Assembly (NCBI GenBank): GCA_027924585.1
Contig: BSBM01000096.1
Coordinates: forward strand, 434,001 to 498,000
Length of the DNA: 64,000 nucleotides
Direction of reading: 5' to 3'
DNA from: Larix kaempferi
Taxonomy: Eukaryota; Streptophyta; Pinopsida; Pinales; Pinaceae
A program made the position numbers and the translations under genes. Position 1 is the stretch's first letter. Each line of letters starts with the position of its first letter. The notes beneath the pieces are model-generated. The model was not told where the DNA came from. It ran no database searches and saw only the letters and a program-made list of their open reading frames with translations. Of this stretch, positions 22,061 to 33,929 are shown in pieces.

Positions 22061-22779
22061 TATTGGAATATTCTCCCCATCACTTTTCGGTTATGCATGC
22101 ATGCATGCATTCTGCATGAGTCATCATCATGGTGAACCTCCCAGCCCCTAGAACTTTGATCTAGCTCTCCAAAGCCTGTCTTCATCCCCCAGTGGTCCTC
22201 CTACCTACCAAAAGTGCCCTTCTCCATGACAAGTGTGCCTTTCTCACCTACCACAGCCAGTTCGGTGCCTTTCTCACCTACTAGTCAATTATCACTCAGT
22301 TATTCCTTGATTTAAGGCTAGATTGACTTCCCCACTAACTGTTTCACTCCGATGGACCTCCAGTGAGACTAGTCTTCCCATTCTGACTCCAGTTAACTCC
22401 TCATGCACCCTCCACTAAGCCTCCTTCATTCAGTTAGTGCCTACTTCACTCAGTTAGACTCAGTTGACCACACTTGACTGACTGTTACCATGGATGACTG
22501 ATACATTGACTAGATGATGACTCCACTATCATTCAAGCCACACTCTAAGTTAGGAATTCCAATGCCCTACTTGGCCCATTCGAATCCTATGTGATGCCAT
22601 CTTCATGGCTATTGTATTCATTCACTTACATTCTTAATCATTGTATAAAACTGAGATAATGTTCTATTCTACTGTGTTTATGAGTGATCATTGAGTGTCT
22701 CCTTCTCTTCTTCTTGCAACATATTTGAGAGTTTGATTGTGAGTTGCTATAGCTTCCATATCCCTTGTATATTATTACA
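22061..22779 (+). mobile_element. Element D 5' LTR
   Basis: Matches 42877-43607 throughout (ATTCTCCCCATCACTTTTC at the start, ATTATTACA at the end). Contains a short GCATGCATGCATGCAT tract and a TATA box at 22644-22650. Confidence 0.9.
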
Positions 22780-22791
22780 TGGTATCAGAGC
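22780..22791 (+). other. Primer-binding site of element D
   Basis: TGGTATCAGAGC directly after the LTR; initiator tRNA-Met type. Confidence 0.9.
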
Positions 22792-23083
22792 AGGAAGCAG
22801 CTATTCGAATTGCAGCAGTTGCAACATTTCTTTGAGCAACTATCTTTCACTTGTGCACCAGAAGCTTCTGAGTTTCCATAGCAAATCCTGGTGTTATTAC
22901 TTGATTTCATTGGAGAAATCCAATGAGGTCTATCCAGGTGTGAAGGACTTATTCCATGTTCCAAGTGTACTTAAGGTAGGGTTCATTCGAAGTGTAGCAT
23001 TATCCATCAGCACATCTTTATTGTTTTGCAGGTTTATTCACCCGTTCGGAATCTTCTTCAACTATTCGACTTTCTCTGTTCAA

Positions 23084-23911
23084 ATGGATCTAAAGCTTAC
23101 ATATTCCAACTATGTTGAGTGGAAATACAATATGGCTCTCTTCATGAGATCCAAGAGCTTCACTCGAATACTCAACAGAACAATGGTAGAACCAACCAGT
23201 GCAGTTGAAAAGTCCAAGTACTTGGATCGGCTTGATGAAGCAATTGGTCTCCTCCTTCTCTCAATTTCTAATGAACTACACTTTCATGTCATTGATCTTA
23301 CATCTCCTAAAGAGGTGTGGGACAAGCTCGAATCTCTTTTTCGGCCAAAGGATGATACAAAAGCACACAAATTGGAGAATGAGCTCATATGTTTGAGTCC
23401 TAGCAGCTTCAAATCTATCAATGCCTTTCTCACCAAGTTCAAAAGCTTGATATCACAATTGAAAAGATATGAGATAGTGAAGGAAGATAAGCAACTTATA
23501 CTTGCCATTCTCTCAAAGTTGGGGGCAAATTTCTCATTTTTTGTCTCTACTTTCCAGTTAGCTAAGTTGTCCATTCCAAGATGGAAGTTTCCCTCATTTG
23601 ATGATTTCACACAATCTCTTACCCAAGAGGAAGTGAATTTGATTTCGATGGGAATGATCAAACCCAAATTGGATTCAGCCCTTACAGTTGCAGAGAGAGC
23701 GAATGATAAAGGAAATCTAGAGATTCCTGGTGATACAAGGCCTACACACCAGTCAGATAGAGTTTTGTACTCTAAGAAGGCCAAACATTTTAAAAAGGGA
23801 AAGGCAGAGTGCATATACTATCATAGAGTGCCTCATCTTGAGAGTGCTTGCATGCGGAAGACTATAGATTTGATGGAAAAATTACTTGAAGAGAACAAAC
23901 TTCCTGTATAA
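23084..23911 (+). pseudogene. gag: Element D gag (275 codons)
   Basis: Copia-type capsid/nucleocapsid protein that would form the virus-like particle. I choose ATG at 23084 (MDLKLTYSNYVEWKYNM), where similarity to the copia gag family (UBN2 type) begins; the frame is open upstream into the LTR, but that part is not gag-like. Residues ~10-190 carry the capsid pattern (DEAIGLLLLSIS, VWDKLESLF, KSLISQLKRYE). The zinc knuckle near residue 245 reads C-x2-Y-x4-H-x4-C: its second cysteine is replaced by tyrosine, so RNA binding is probably impaired. The frame ends at TAA 23909-23911; protease follows in the same frame, so this stop is probably a mutation in a single gag-pol frame. Confidence 0.85.
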
Positions 23912-25056
23912 CCAGCATGTGCAAAGAAGAAAGATTCTGAATCTTCCAAATCCGAAGACAAAGAAAGATGTCATGCCTACATGGCAAGTTCATCAACAAA
24001 TTCTTCTTTCATCATAGATTCAGGGGCCTCAAGACACATGTTTTCTTCGAAGAACCTCTTCTCAAACTTCGAGAGCTCAGTTGGCCCACCTATCATGATG
24101 GGAAATAATGTAGAAGTCTCCTCTCAAGGTATTGGAAAAATCAATCTTGACCATGGATATTTTGCTGATTTGCTTTATGTTCCTTCTCTTACAGCTAACT
24201 TGCTTTCAGTATATCAAATGACTCATATTGGAAACCCCAAAAGGGTGATCTTTTCTCCAAATGAGGTCGAGATACAAGACATGGTCTCAGGTAAGATCAT
24301 TGCAAAAGGAGTTGCAAATCACAACTCCAAGCTATATGAGTTCTCACACTTTCTATCTCTCTCGATTAAGCAATCAGCCCTCCATACTCATGCCAATGAA
24401 GAAAGTAGGTTGTGGAATGAAAGATTTGGGCATCTCAATTACAAATACTTGCATGACATGCATGCAAAGGATATGGTTGATGGGATACCCAAAATCAAAT
24501 TTACCAAAGGTAACTGTCATGGTTGTTTGATGGGAAAACATCCTGAGAAGAAATTTGAAAAGGGAAAGGCTAGGAGAACTTCTCAATCCCTTGATCTCGT
24601 TCATAGTGATGTGGCTGGTCCGTTTCCTGATCTGTCTCTAAAAAAGGCAAGGTATGTGCTCACTTTTGTTGATGATTATTCCATATTCACTTGGGTATAT
24701 TTCCTTAGATTGAAATCAAAAGTATTTGGTTTCTTCAAGTTTTTCAAGTCCTCTATAGAGAAACTTTTAGAAAGGAAGATAAAATCCATTCGCACTGACA
24801 ATGGTGGTGAGTACATTAAGGGTGAGCTTCAAGATTTATGTACTGAAGAGGGAATTGAAATGCAACACACTATTCCCTACACACCACAACAGAATAGTGT
24901 AGCTGGAAGGAAGAACAAAACATTGAAAGAGATGGTCACTTGCATGCTAAAGTCAAAGGGATTACATCCTAGTATTTGGGCAGAAGCCATCAACTTTGCC
25001 ACCCACTTCAGAATAGAGTTCCTCACAAGGGAATCAGTGAGTCTAGTCCTTTTTAG
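23912..25056 (+). pseudogene. pol: Element D protease and integrase region
   Basis: In frame with gag. Protease: FIIDSGASRHMFSS (active-site DSG) near 24010. Integrase zinc domain: LWNERFGHLNYKYL then CHGCLMGK. Catalytic core: DLVHSDVAGPF, FVDDYSIFTWVYFL, RTDNGGEYIKGEL. The third catalytic residue is lost: the motif usually ending VAERKN reads VAGRKN (about 24900), glutamate to glycine. A one-base deletion near 25006 shifts the frame, and the restored frame meets a TAG at 25054-25056. The integrase is inactive on both counts. Confidence 0.88.
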
Positions 25057-25690
25057 GCATGGATGGGAGACAAACCTGATGTATCTCATCTTACAATATT
25101 TGTATCTAGAGCATGGGCAAGGATTCTAGCTAATAGAAGGAGACCTCTTGATTCTCAAAGCAGGAAATGCATTATGGTGGCCTATGCATCTAATGCAAAG
25201 GCTTACAAGTTACTTGATCCTTACTCCATGACCAAATTCTTGGAGAGAAGTGTTCAGTTTGAGGAATGGCCTATTCATGAGTTTCCTTCTATTGAGAAAG
25301 GAATCTCACCTAGCACTCCTCCCTTGGTTGATGAGAGTGATACATATTCATATGATTCATTAGATACAAAATCAGAAAGTGGAGATGATGATAGAATGCT
25401 AGATCCAGATCCACAAGAACCTGAAGATCTAGTAACTGATAATGAAGATGAGAGGATGAGAGATCCAGATCCACAAGAACCTAATGCTCCTTCTCTCCCA
25501 CGACGAGTTTCCATTACACTTCGATCTGCAGGTGATTTGGTTGGTGATCCACATGATCATAGAAGAACTAGATCATATTTTCAGCATGTAAGGGCTCATC
25601 CCCCTCACAATGCATATCCATTTCAGGTTTATCGAACCTTCCTTGGAAAGGAAGGTCACTTGCCTCCTTTAGGGGTAAGTCATGTTATGC
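25057..25690 (+). pseudogene. Element D integrase tail and linker
   Basis: Downstream frame after the deletion: WMGDKPDVSHLTIFVSRAWA, SNAKAYKLLDP, RSVQFEEWP, then an acidic Ser/Asp-rich linker with a duplicated DPDPQEP block. This is the stretch that normally leads into copia reverse transcriptase. It breaks off where element E is inserted, and no reverse transcriptase is found on the far side of E. Confidence 0.8.
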
Positions 25691-25695
25691 TACTT

Positions 25696-26320
25696 TGTTA
25701 TATTTTTAGAATTTACTTCAATCTTATCTAGGATCTTAACTTAGAGAACGACATGTACAACAAATCTACAACATATCAATCATGGACACAATAATGCAAG
25801 CACACAAGAGACACAGAGTTTACTTGGGGAAAACCATAAAGGTGAAAAACCCCAATAACTTCCTCAGAGATAGATAGAGCAATGAGACAACCAGAATACA
25901 AGAGATAGTCTTCTCCTAGCAGCAGAGCCTCCTCCTCCACAAGTGCACCACTCTCCAAAGTGTGAGTGAGAGAATAGAATGTGTAAAATGAGAGAGACAC
26001 ACTCTCTATTTATACACTAACTTGACTTGACCTTTATTCAACTCGGTCGGCCTTAACTTAACCACTTAACATAATGCTGAATGGGCCGACCCCCACTAGG
26101 GTGGTCTAATAACTCTTTGACCCACATGACTTATACAAGGCCGACCCCAACAAGGTGGTCTAATAACCCATAAAGTATAAGTTACGACACTTCCGTATAG
26201 AGGAATAATAACATCTCTATAGGAATACAACCACTTCCATATAGAGGAATAATAACATCTCTATAGGAATACAATATACATATATGTGAAATACATTCCG
26301 AAGTTACATATACATTAACA
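25696..26320 (-). mobile_element. Element E 3' LTR
   Basis: Reverse complement of the B-type LTR, from TGTTATATTTTTAG (complement of the LTR end) to ATACATTAACA (complement of TGTTAATGTAT). The polypurine-tract complement follows at 26321-26332. It lacks one of the two CTATACGGAAGTG blocks seen in B. Confidence 0.88.
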
Positions 26321-26559
26321 CTCCCTCTTAACTAGGAAGGTATTTCTCAACACAGGTCTTCTAACACAAGTCATCTTCTCTGGATCATCATCACTAGATA
26401 ATCGTCATCGAGTCATCATCATCGTCACTACTGCTGCTATCTCAATCAATCTCTCAATCTACTCATCATTAGAAGTTCTATAGAGCCAGTCCTTTTTCAT
26501 ACTAGATGTAGGCCCACCACCTGTAGGTCTTCATCATTTGTGTGAACGGTCTGATAGAG

Positions 26560-27130
26560 GTGGCCTCTCAGGACTAATTTTATGTGCGGATGCAATACCG
26601 GAAAGAGTATCCCAGGAACATTTATGTGCCTAAGCACGACCAGCAAGATCTCCCAGGACTGATTACATGCATCTCCTCCACATACCTTTAAAGAGCATCC
26701 CAGGAACATTTATGTGCCGCAGCACGACCGGAAAGATCTCTAAAGAGCATCCCACGACTTATTACGAGCACACAGCTCAACCTCTCGGATCTCCAGGACT
26801 GATTACATGTGGATAGACAAAACCTTTAAATAGAATCAAAGGAACATTTATGTGCTGCAACACGACCGAAAAGATCTCTAAAGAGCATCCCAGGACTAAT
26901 TACGAGCACACAGCTCAACCTCTCAGATCTCCAGGACTGATTACATGTCTACGTAGTAATACCTCATCCCAGGACTGATTGCGAGCACACAACTCAACCT
27001 ATCGGATATCTGAGGACTGATTACATACTACATAGCAATACCAGAAAGAGTATCCCAGGAACATTTATGTGCCACAGCACGACCGGCAAGATCTCCCAGG
27101 AGTGATTACATGCTATTTGCACAACTTGCC
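26560..27130. repeat. Element E tail: repeats of about 140 bp
   Basis: Units with CCAGGACTGATTACATG (near 26650, 26790 and 26930), AGCATCCCAGGAACATTTATG and CACGACCGGAAAGATCTC. They are reverse-strand relatives of B's 14840-15415 blocks, so the tail repeats are a family trait, with copy number varying between members. Confidence 0.7.
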
Positions 27131-27975
27131 ACATATCATCTCTGACCTCCAAGTATCAACCTGATACTCATGATCCAATGGATCATCATCGCACAAGGCA
27201 TCATCCTGATGCTCATGATCACACTAATCATCATCATTGTACCATCCTCATACATATCATCTAGAGCAACATCCTGAAGCTCATCATCATGATCATCCTG
27301 ATCATACAATGCATCCACCTGATGCATACCAAGTATCTACCTGATACATATCATCATACATGATCCACCTGATCATACAGTGTATCCACCTGATACAAAT
27401 ACAAATACATCATCCACCTGATCATACCTGATACATATCAACATACATGATCTACCTGATCATACAATGTATCCACCTGATACATATACAGATACATGGT
27501 CCAAGCATCCAACATGATGCATATACAAAATACATACAAATGATCCAACTGATCATATCCAACATCAAACATGATGCGTACATATACATATACATATAAA
27601 TGATCCAACTGATCATATCCAGCATCCAACATGATGCGTACATATACATATAGAGCAGTAACTGGAGCATCGTCCTGATGCTCATCATCCATGATCCTCC
27701 TAATCATCATAGCATCATCTTCTTCAGATCATCTCATCATCCACGAAGCACATCCCAGATGCACATCATCCAATACTTACACCACCGACATGGGAGAACA
27801 CATCTACCACCTTTTGGGGAAGGCTCCAGCCCTTACTTTTTCACCATGGGAGAACACATCTACCGCCATGTGAGAATGGCTCCAGCCCTTACATCTACAC
27901 CATGGGAGAACACATCTACCACCATGTGAGAATGGCTCAGCAATTACATCACGACCATGGGAGAACACATCAACC
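27130..27975. repeat. Element E tail: GATCATC-rich repeats and 56-bp repeats
   Basis: 27130-27720 holds reverse copies of the CATCATGTTGGATGC / GATCAGTTGGATC units. 27789-27975 holds four copies of the 56-bp unit (CATGGGAGAACACATCTAC at 27789, 27845, 27901 and 27956), the same unit as at 18138-18590 in A. Confidence 0.8.
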
Positions 27976-28016
27976 ATGTCAGAAAAGCTCATGTGCATCT
28001 GCATCTTTTGGACTCA

Positions 28017-29180
28017 TCACTTCCCTTTGGAATGAACCTCAATCTGAAGTGCACCAAGCCTATCTTTGAAGTACTCAAACTGCACTCTGGACAACGGCTT
28101 GGTCAATACATCTGCAACCTGCTCATCCATCGCAACATACTCTGCTTTGGCTATACTCAGTGCTATGCAGGACTGCTTCCTGCTAAACCAAGAGATCACA
28201 CCTGATCCCATATTGAGGCAACACCCATAAGTGCTCTTCCTATCTGCAGCACCGCCTGCCCAATTTGAATCAGCATAACCCTGCAGGTTAAAATTTTGAT
28301 TCGCATCATACTTGAGCCCATAATCAACTGTACCCTTCAGGTACCTCAGAATATGCTTTACAGCAACTAGGTGAACATCTCTCGGATCCATCAGGAACTG
28401 GCTCAATGTGTTCACCGCAAAGCAAAGATCTGGTCTCGTGTTCATTAGGTACATAGAGGACCCAATCATCTGACGATACATCATGACATCAACCGGATCA
28501 TATGAAGCATCACACAGAAGCTTCAGGTTCGATGCCATAGCCTTGCAGTCCATCATCTCGAACCTCTTCAGGATCTCTACTGCATACTTCCCTTGTCCAA
28601 GGAAGATTCCATCTGCACTCTGCCACACCTCCATACCAAGAAAGTAGTGCATCATACCCAAGTTCTTCATCTCTAACTCGGAAGCAAGCTTCCGATGCAT
28701 GTTGACAATCAATCTATCCTCACCTGTAACAAACAGGTCATCCACATACAAAAGTAGTATCATTGGATTGCCTTCCTCAACCTTGTAGTAAAGGTTGGAA
28801 TCCGCTTTACTCTTGGTAAAGCCCAAACTGGATAGAAATATGTCTATCCTACCATACCAAGTTCTACACATATATGACTCCCTGTCATGTGTCTCAGAAC
28901 CAAGTGGCTTCTCCACATACACTTCTTCTTCAACTACGCCATTCAAGAAGGTTGTCTTGAAATCCATCTGGTGTATCTTCCACTTCATCACTGCAACCAA
29001 AGCAAGTACTGATCTAATGGAAGTGTATCTGGCTACAAGAGCAAAAGTCTCTATGCTACCACCTGCAGCATGCTTTGATCTTGTAGATTCTCTTGGAAGT
29101 CACTACAGACTACCCTTTTTGGGACTGCATCCCAAACATCTTCATGATCGACTGATACTCCTCGATCATGGCATTCTTCC
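28017..29180 (-). pseudogene. Element E reverse transcriptase/RNase H relic
   Basis: The longest family-1 coding relic: 327 codons open from 29000 to 28017. It keeps the catalytic LLLYVDDLFVTG, NLGMMHYFLGMEVW, GKYAVEILKRF and AVNTLSQFL, then RNase H up to SIAKAEYVA. There it jumps directly to MDEQVADVLTKP, losing the middle of RNase H (the CDNQS block). The KKDLYGLKQAP block is also missing (DRESYMCR runs into TWYGR). Upstream, 29001-29180 shows the degraded start (DVWDAVP) in other frames. Confidence 0.85.
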
Positions 29181-31996
29181 CAGATCCTGGGAACTTCAAT
29201 ATTTTCAATAGATAATTTTGTTGCTGAACAAATGTTGTATTTCTTCTTTTGTAAGTGATGGTATACGATCTTTCCTACAGAACAAGTTAAATTGCATGAT
29301 TAGAAAACATCTCATAGTTTTCAGAACAAATTCTTACACATAAAGAAATATGTCATACAGTCATGCAATTATCTTAGCCAATACAACATTTATCCATATT
29401 CTGTGACTTTCTAGATGCCTTTCAATCTCTACCATAACATTGTTAAGAGTGTGCACAACTCCTAACATGTCAGCAAAGAGGTTTCATTCTAGATAAGTAG
29501 CAATGGAATGTTGTACAGTGCCATAGGCCACTTACCCATGTATATTAGTAGTATACTATTCATCAATGCAACTATTCTAATATGCATAATACACAACCTA
29601 ATTCTTAGGAACATAAGCATATACATCATTGAATAACATTATGTAAGAAATGACAATTCAAATACTTATCTTTGTTTGGTTGCTGGGTGGACTCCCTATG
29701 AATATCTGCATCCTTGTAGAAACTACTGATGTGTGATCCTTTGCTTTCTTGCAGGAACAACTAGAGTGTGCTCCCTCTTGAACTTTGCTTCCTGGATTAC
29801 CTGTCCTTGAACTTACATCCATCCTCAGTCACTATGCATGCTTATTAGTATCATCATTGTGTTATCCTTGAGGTCTCATAGATAACCACACATTTATTAG
29901 TATAATCTTAATACTATCAAAACACAATAATCTCAAGCATGTATAGTTAGGATCATTTCAAACATAGATAATAAACATTAGTATTCAAGGTTTCAGGGAA
30001 GTCTTCTTTTACTCATACATATTCTTATTTGATCATAGGAATCTTCTGGTTAGTTGAATCATCAATCAAGATAAGAGATATAATATGCATAAAACCCGTG
30101 ATTATTCAAACCTATACCTTCATGATTCTACTGGTTAGTCATATCATCAATTATGGTAAGAAACATAATATGCATACAACCATGATTATTCAAACCTATG
30201 ACTTCATGAATAATCATTATCAACAACACAACAGTATAAGATCCTAACACACGGTAGGATTCTAGCTTGATATAGTAAAAACATACCTGGATTAGCATGC
30301 TAGCTAGTTATGTCTAACATACTCGCATAATTTCTTATGGTTATCTTTAGTGACTTGTACTAGTAACCTGCATGTCTCATAGGTTAACCATTGTAGGACC
30401 AAGTTATACATACCTCGAAATTAGATCTTCTATGTGATCCGTGACAATGGATGAATCTTTGTCTTCATGTCACCATGACCATATGTTCTTGAAGTAGAAT
30501 ATGATTTGTCTTTCTTGGTGTACCTTTTATGTTAGCGAACAACATAAACCTCATACAACATCACAATGCATTAGTACATTCATAAGTGTCAAAACCTTAA
30601 TCAATGAATATCTTCTATTAAGGTGATATGACAAGTCTAGTAATTAATCAAGATTGTACTGTAATGATATGAAGACAAACATATGATAAACTTAACCATG
30701 AAACATACCTGTAAGCCATACCTGTCAAGATTGCTTGTAATCTTCTTATGGAAGGCCTTAGCCTCATCTCCCTCTGAAACAGGAACTTCTTCACTTATGC
30801 AGGTGACCAATCCATCCTCTTCTAGGATTAACCCAATCCACTTGATTTGCAGGAACTGGATCTGGAGCTGTAATAGGGTTTGTCAGAGAAACCCCAAAAA
30901 TTCAAACTTTGAATTTCAAACTTTCGAAAGGATAGAAATATGTGCCTTGATGAACTGATCAAGCTAGTATATTCAGAATTTGAAAACTGCAAAGTTTCAC
31001 TCCTCAATTTTTCCTTTGAAACTTTTGGATTCACTGGACATGACCCCGAACTAGGGTTTCATGAAGCCAAATCTTCTTCCCAAGCAAAAGCTTTGATCCA
31101 AAGCTCTAAGCTTCTATTTTTATGAGGAGCTTCCAGCCGTGGTCACATATTTCAAAAATTCCCATTTTTGCAGAAGCCCTAATTTTCCACTTTTCTGATC
31201 AAAGTCCCAAACTAGGGTTTGATCAAGCCCGGCCTTCTACCCAACCAAAAATTCTGATCTTGGTCTCTAAATTTCTATTTTGATGAGTAGCATTCAGCCG
31301 TGGTCTCCGATTACAAAAATTCCAACTTTCTTCGAAGCCCTAAATTCCGGAAGCCATGAATGAAGGTGCTCAAAAATAATTTTGTTTTGACAGAAACATG
31401 TACCTGATTGTTTCTGGTGTAACTCCGAACGTTTCAATCCACAGGATCTGAAAATTTTTCTTGAAATAGCCCGACCTGTTATCTTTCCATCCCCATAGGT
31501 CTGAACTCAATTGGATTCTCTAAGAGAGATTTATACCAAGTGTCGCAACGTCACCTGTTTATGGGATAATACAAGAGAGCGAACTTGTACGGCGTTCCAC
31601 GTGTCCCTGGTTCAACTTCAGCATCTGAAAAATTTTCCTGAGATAGTAGAGTCTATTTACTACCTTTCACATTTTACGAAATTTCATTTGGGGCTTCCTA
31701 GCCCAAGTTATTACATTTTTCCCAAGGTCACCTAATTTTGACTTAGATCTAGAAGAGGCAGAAACCCTATACTATACAGATCATAAATCACAAAGTGCAA
31801 CGAATTAGAGGTTTTTCTTTGGACACAAGGTACATGGGGATCTTATCTTCGACCTATAAAAGTTTTAGATCCGAAAACTTCACCAAACGGGATTTATAGC
31901 GAAAGTTCTACGATGACTGGTTTTTGCTATATCAAGCCCTAGCATCGTAAGTGCAACAAGTGTCATACATGCCATATCATGCCTTCTTTCAGGCTA
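29181..31996 (-). other. Element E non-coding leader
   Basis: Reverse-strand homologue of the leaders of A, B and C, including the ~160-bp duplication (around 31130-31370) and GTATGT-type words. No sustained reading frame; short open frames are conserved only as DNA. Confidence 0.6.
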
Positions 31997-32008
31997 GCTC
32001 TGATACCA
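31997..32008 (-). other. Primer-binding site of element E
   Basis: Plus-strand GCTCTGATACCA, the complement of TGGTATCAGAGC, next to the 5' LTR. Confidence 0.9.
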
Positions 32009-32614
32009 TGTTATATTTTCAGAATTTACTTCAATCTGATCTAGGATCTTAACTGAGAGAACAACATGTACAACAAATATACAACATATCAATCATGGAC
32101 ACAATAATGCAAGCACACAAGAGACACAGAGTTTACTTGGGGAAAACCATAAAGGTGAAAAACCCCAATAACTTCCTCAGAGATAGATAGAGCAATGATA
32201 CAACCAAAATACAAGAGATAGTCTTCTCCTAGCAGTAGAGCCTACTCCTCTACAAGTGTGCCACTCTCCAAAGTGTGAGTGAGAGAATAGAATGTGTAAA
32301 ATGAGAGAGACACACTCTCTATTTATACACTAACTTGACTTGACCTTTACTCAACTAGGTCGGCCTTAACTTAACCACTTAACATAATGCTGACTGGGCC
32401 GACCCCCACTAGGGTGGTCTAATAACCCTTTGACCCACATGAATTATATAGGGTTGACCCCAACAAGGTGGTCTAATAACCCATCAAGTATAAGTTACGA
32501 CACTTACAATATAAATGACGACACTTCCGTATAGAGGAATAATAACATCTCTATAGGAATACAATATATATATATATGTGTGAAATACATTCCAAAGTTA
32601 CATATACATCAACA
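32009..32614 (-). mobile_element. Element E 5' LTR
   Basis: From TGTTATATTTTCAG to CATATACATCAACA on the plus strand. Carries the reverse of TATA and of the GGTTATTAGACCACC words, and is followed by the TACTT duplicate. Confidence 0.9.
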
Positions 32615-32619
32615 TACTT

Positions 32620-32760
32620 TAGCACCTTCAGTCTATTTTGAGGGAGGACTTTCTTCCCACTGGGGTTTCCCTCTTTCCTCACTTAGTTTATTTCAGATTG
32701 ATTGTACGGGGTAATCTTTGGTCTCAATAACCAGGGCCCTATCGTGTTGTTTTACAGGGT
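32620..32760 (+). other. Element D 3' untranslated part, left of F
   Basis: D sequence between E and F. It ends with ATCTTTGGTCTCAATAACC and CAGGGCCCTAT, a near-copy of which (ACCTTTGGTCTTAGTCACC and CAGGGCCCTAC) begins just right of F at about 42810. The ancestral element thus had a local duplication, and F landed between the units. Confidence 0.6.
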
Positions 32761-33462
32761 TGTTAACACCTAAAAAGTGCTCACTAGCTCATTCCCTTAT
32801 TCACATGACCCATTTGTCCACTTTTCCACCATCTGCGCCTCTGAAGCCAACAAAAGGTCACCAAAAGACCTTATTACACCCCTTTTCCCACTTAAAAAGA
32901 TTATTTTTCCTAAAAAAGCATAAAAAACCCTAAAAAAGGGTCCAAATTCCCAAAAATATTAAAAAGGAAATAAAAATATTAATTTTATTCAAAAAAGGAA
33001 AAAAGGAGGGAAAAGTACCTAAACCATGTTGGTCAATACCATTGGTTTCCACAAAACCACAAATGGTATTCCCCACCACCAAAACCTATAAAAAGGTGGT
33101 AGGGGCTCCTCATTTCACATCCATCCATATTCCTATCCTCATGCTGCCAAAATCTCCCTTGAGTTTTGGCCATTGTAGCAACCTTGGAGAAAGGACCCAT
33201 TGGAGATTGGAGCTGCTCACCATTGGAGCTATTCAACAACCTTCATCACTTGCAGGTATTGTTATTGCAAGCACTTGCTTGCCCCCATTGTCAATACAAA
33301 AATTATTTTTTATCTTTCTTGTTCTTGTTCTTTAATTCAAAATGCACATGCTAGTTTAGTTTAGTTTAGATTTAGTTTATTGTTATTTATTTCTATTGAA
33401 ACTGCTGCTACTAGTTAGCAGGTGCCCATAGCACTAAGCTTGGTTGCAAAACCAAGCCAACA
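32761..33462 (+). mobile_element. Element F 5' LTR
   Basis: TGTTAACACC at the start, AAGCCAACA at the end, TATA box TATAAAAAG at 33087-33095. The body is rich in A-runs (about 32925-33010). An older relative is the solo LTR at 60875-61650. Confidence 0.93.
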
Positions 33463-33467
33463 GTTTT

Positions 33468-33480
33468 TGGCGACTCCGCT
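33468..33480 (+). other. Primer-binding site of element F
   Basis: TGGCGACTCCGCT five bases after the LTR. Ogre/Tat elements use a site of this type, which I recall as matching tRNA-Arg; the tRNA assignment is from memory. Confidence 0.6.
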
Positions 33481-33654
33481 ATTTTTGAATCTTTAGATCT
33501 CACTTTTTCTTTAAATCTTACTTTTTGATAGTATTTGTTAGTTTAATTCATAGATCTGCCACCCTAGACAGCAGATCCATTGCTGTTCTAGATCTTGGCC
33601 CATTTTTTATCCATTAACAGCCCAAAATTCTCAATTTTCGGCATCCGTGTACGG

Positions 33655-33925
33655 CTTTCACCTCGCGGCTTTTTTCCCAATAGTCACGTGGCTCATCGCG
33701 ACTGCGCGGCCATTTAGCGCGCTGCACATCGCGGCTTCGCGGACCTTTTCTGCGCTGCACATCGCGACTGTGTGACGAAATCCCGCGCTGCACATCGTGG
33801 CTTCGCGGTCAAAACCCGCGCTGCACATCGCGGCTTCGCGGTTAAAACCCGCGCTGCCCATCGCGACTGTGCGACAGAAACCCGCACGGTCCATCGCGGC
33901 TTTTCTGTCAGAACCCACGATGCTA
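33655..33925. repeat. 33-bp tandem repeat array 1 of element F
   Basis: Unit CTGCACATCGCGGCTTCGCG followed by GTCAAAACCCGCG. Copies start at 33721, 33754, 33787, 33820 and 33853 at exactly 33-bp spacing, with degenerate copies at both ends. It is GC-rich in AT-rich surroundings. Because 33 is a multiple of 3, several frames stay open through it; I regard those as artefacts. Confidence 0.88.
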
Positions 33926-33929
33926 ATTT

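Larger units (their letters stand above)
25696..32614 (-). mobile_element. Element E: complete family-1 copia element, reverse, nested in D
   Basis: 3' LTR 25696-26320 and 5' LTR 32009-32614 in minus-strand sense. Flanked by TACTT at 25691-25695 and 32615-32619. Order on the minus strand: LTR, primer site, leader, partial reverse transcriptase/RNase H, 56-bp repeats, other minisatellites, purine tract (complement of CTCCCTCTTAAC at 26321), LTR. Same subfamily as B. Non-autonomous. Confidence 0.92.

Noticed and set aside
23284-23814. 176-codon minus-strand frame opposite D gag
   Set aside because: Shadow of the gag frame; no independent family resemblance, promoter or start context.
33042-33335. 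97-codon frame in the F LTR, present in both LTR copies
   Set aside because: LTR sequence downstream of the TATA box; conserved only because the two LTRs are near-identical, and not kept in the older solo LTR.
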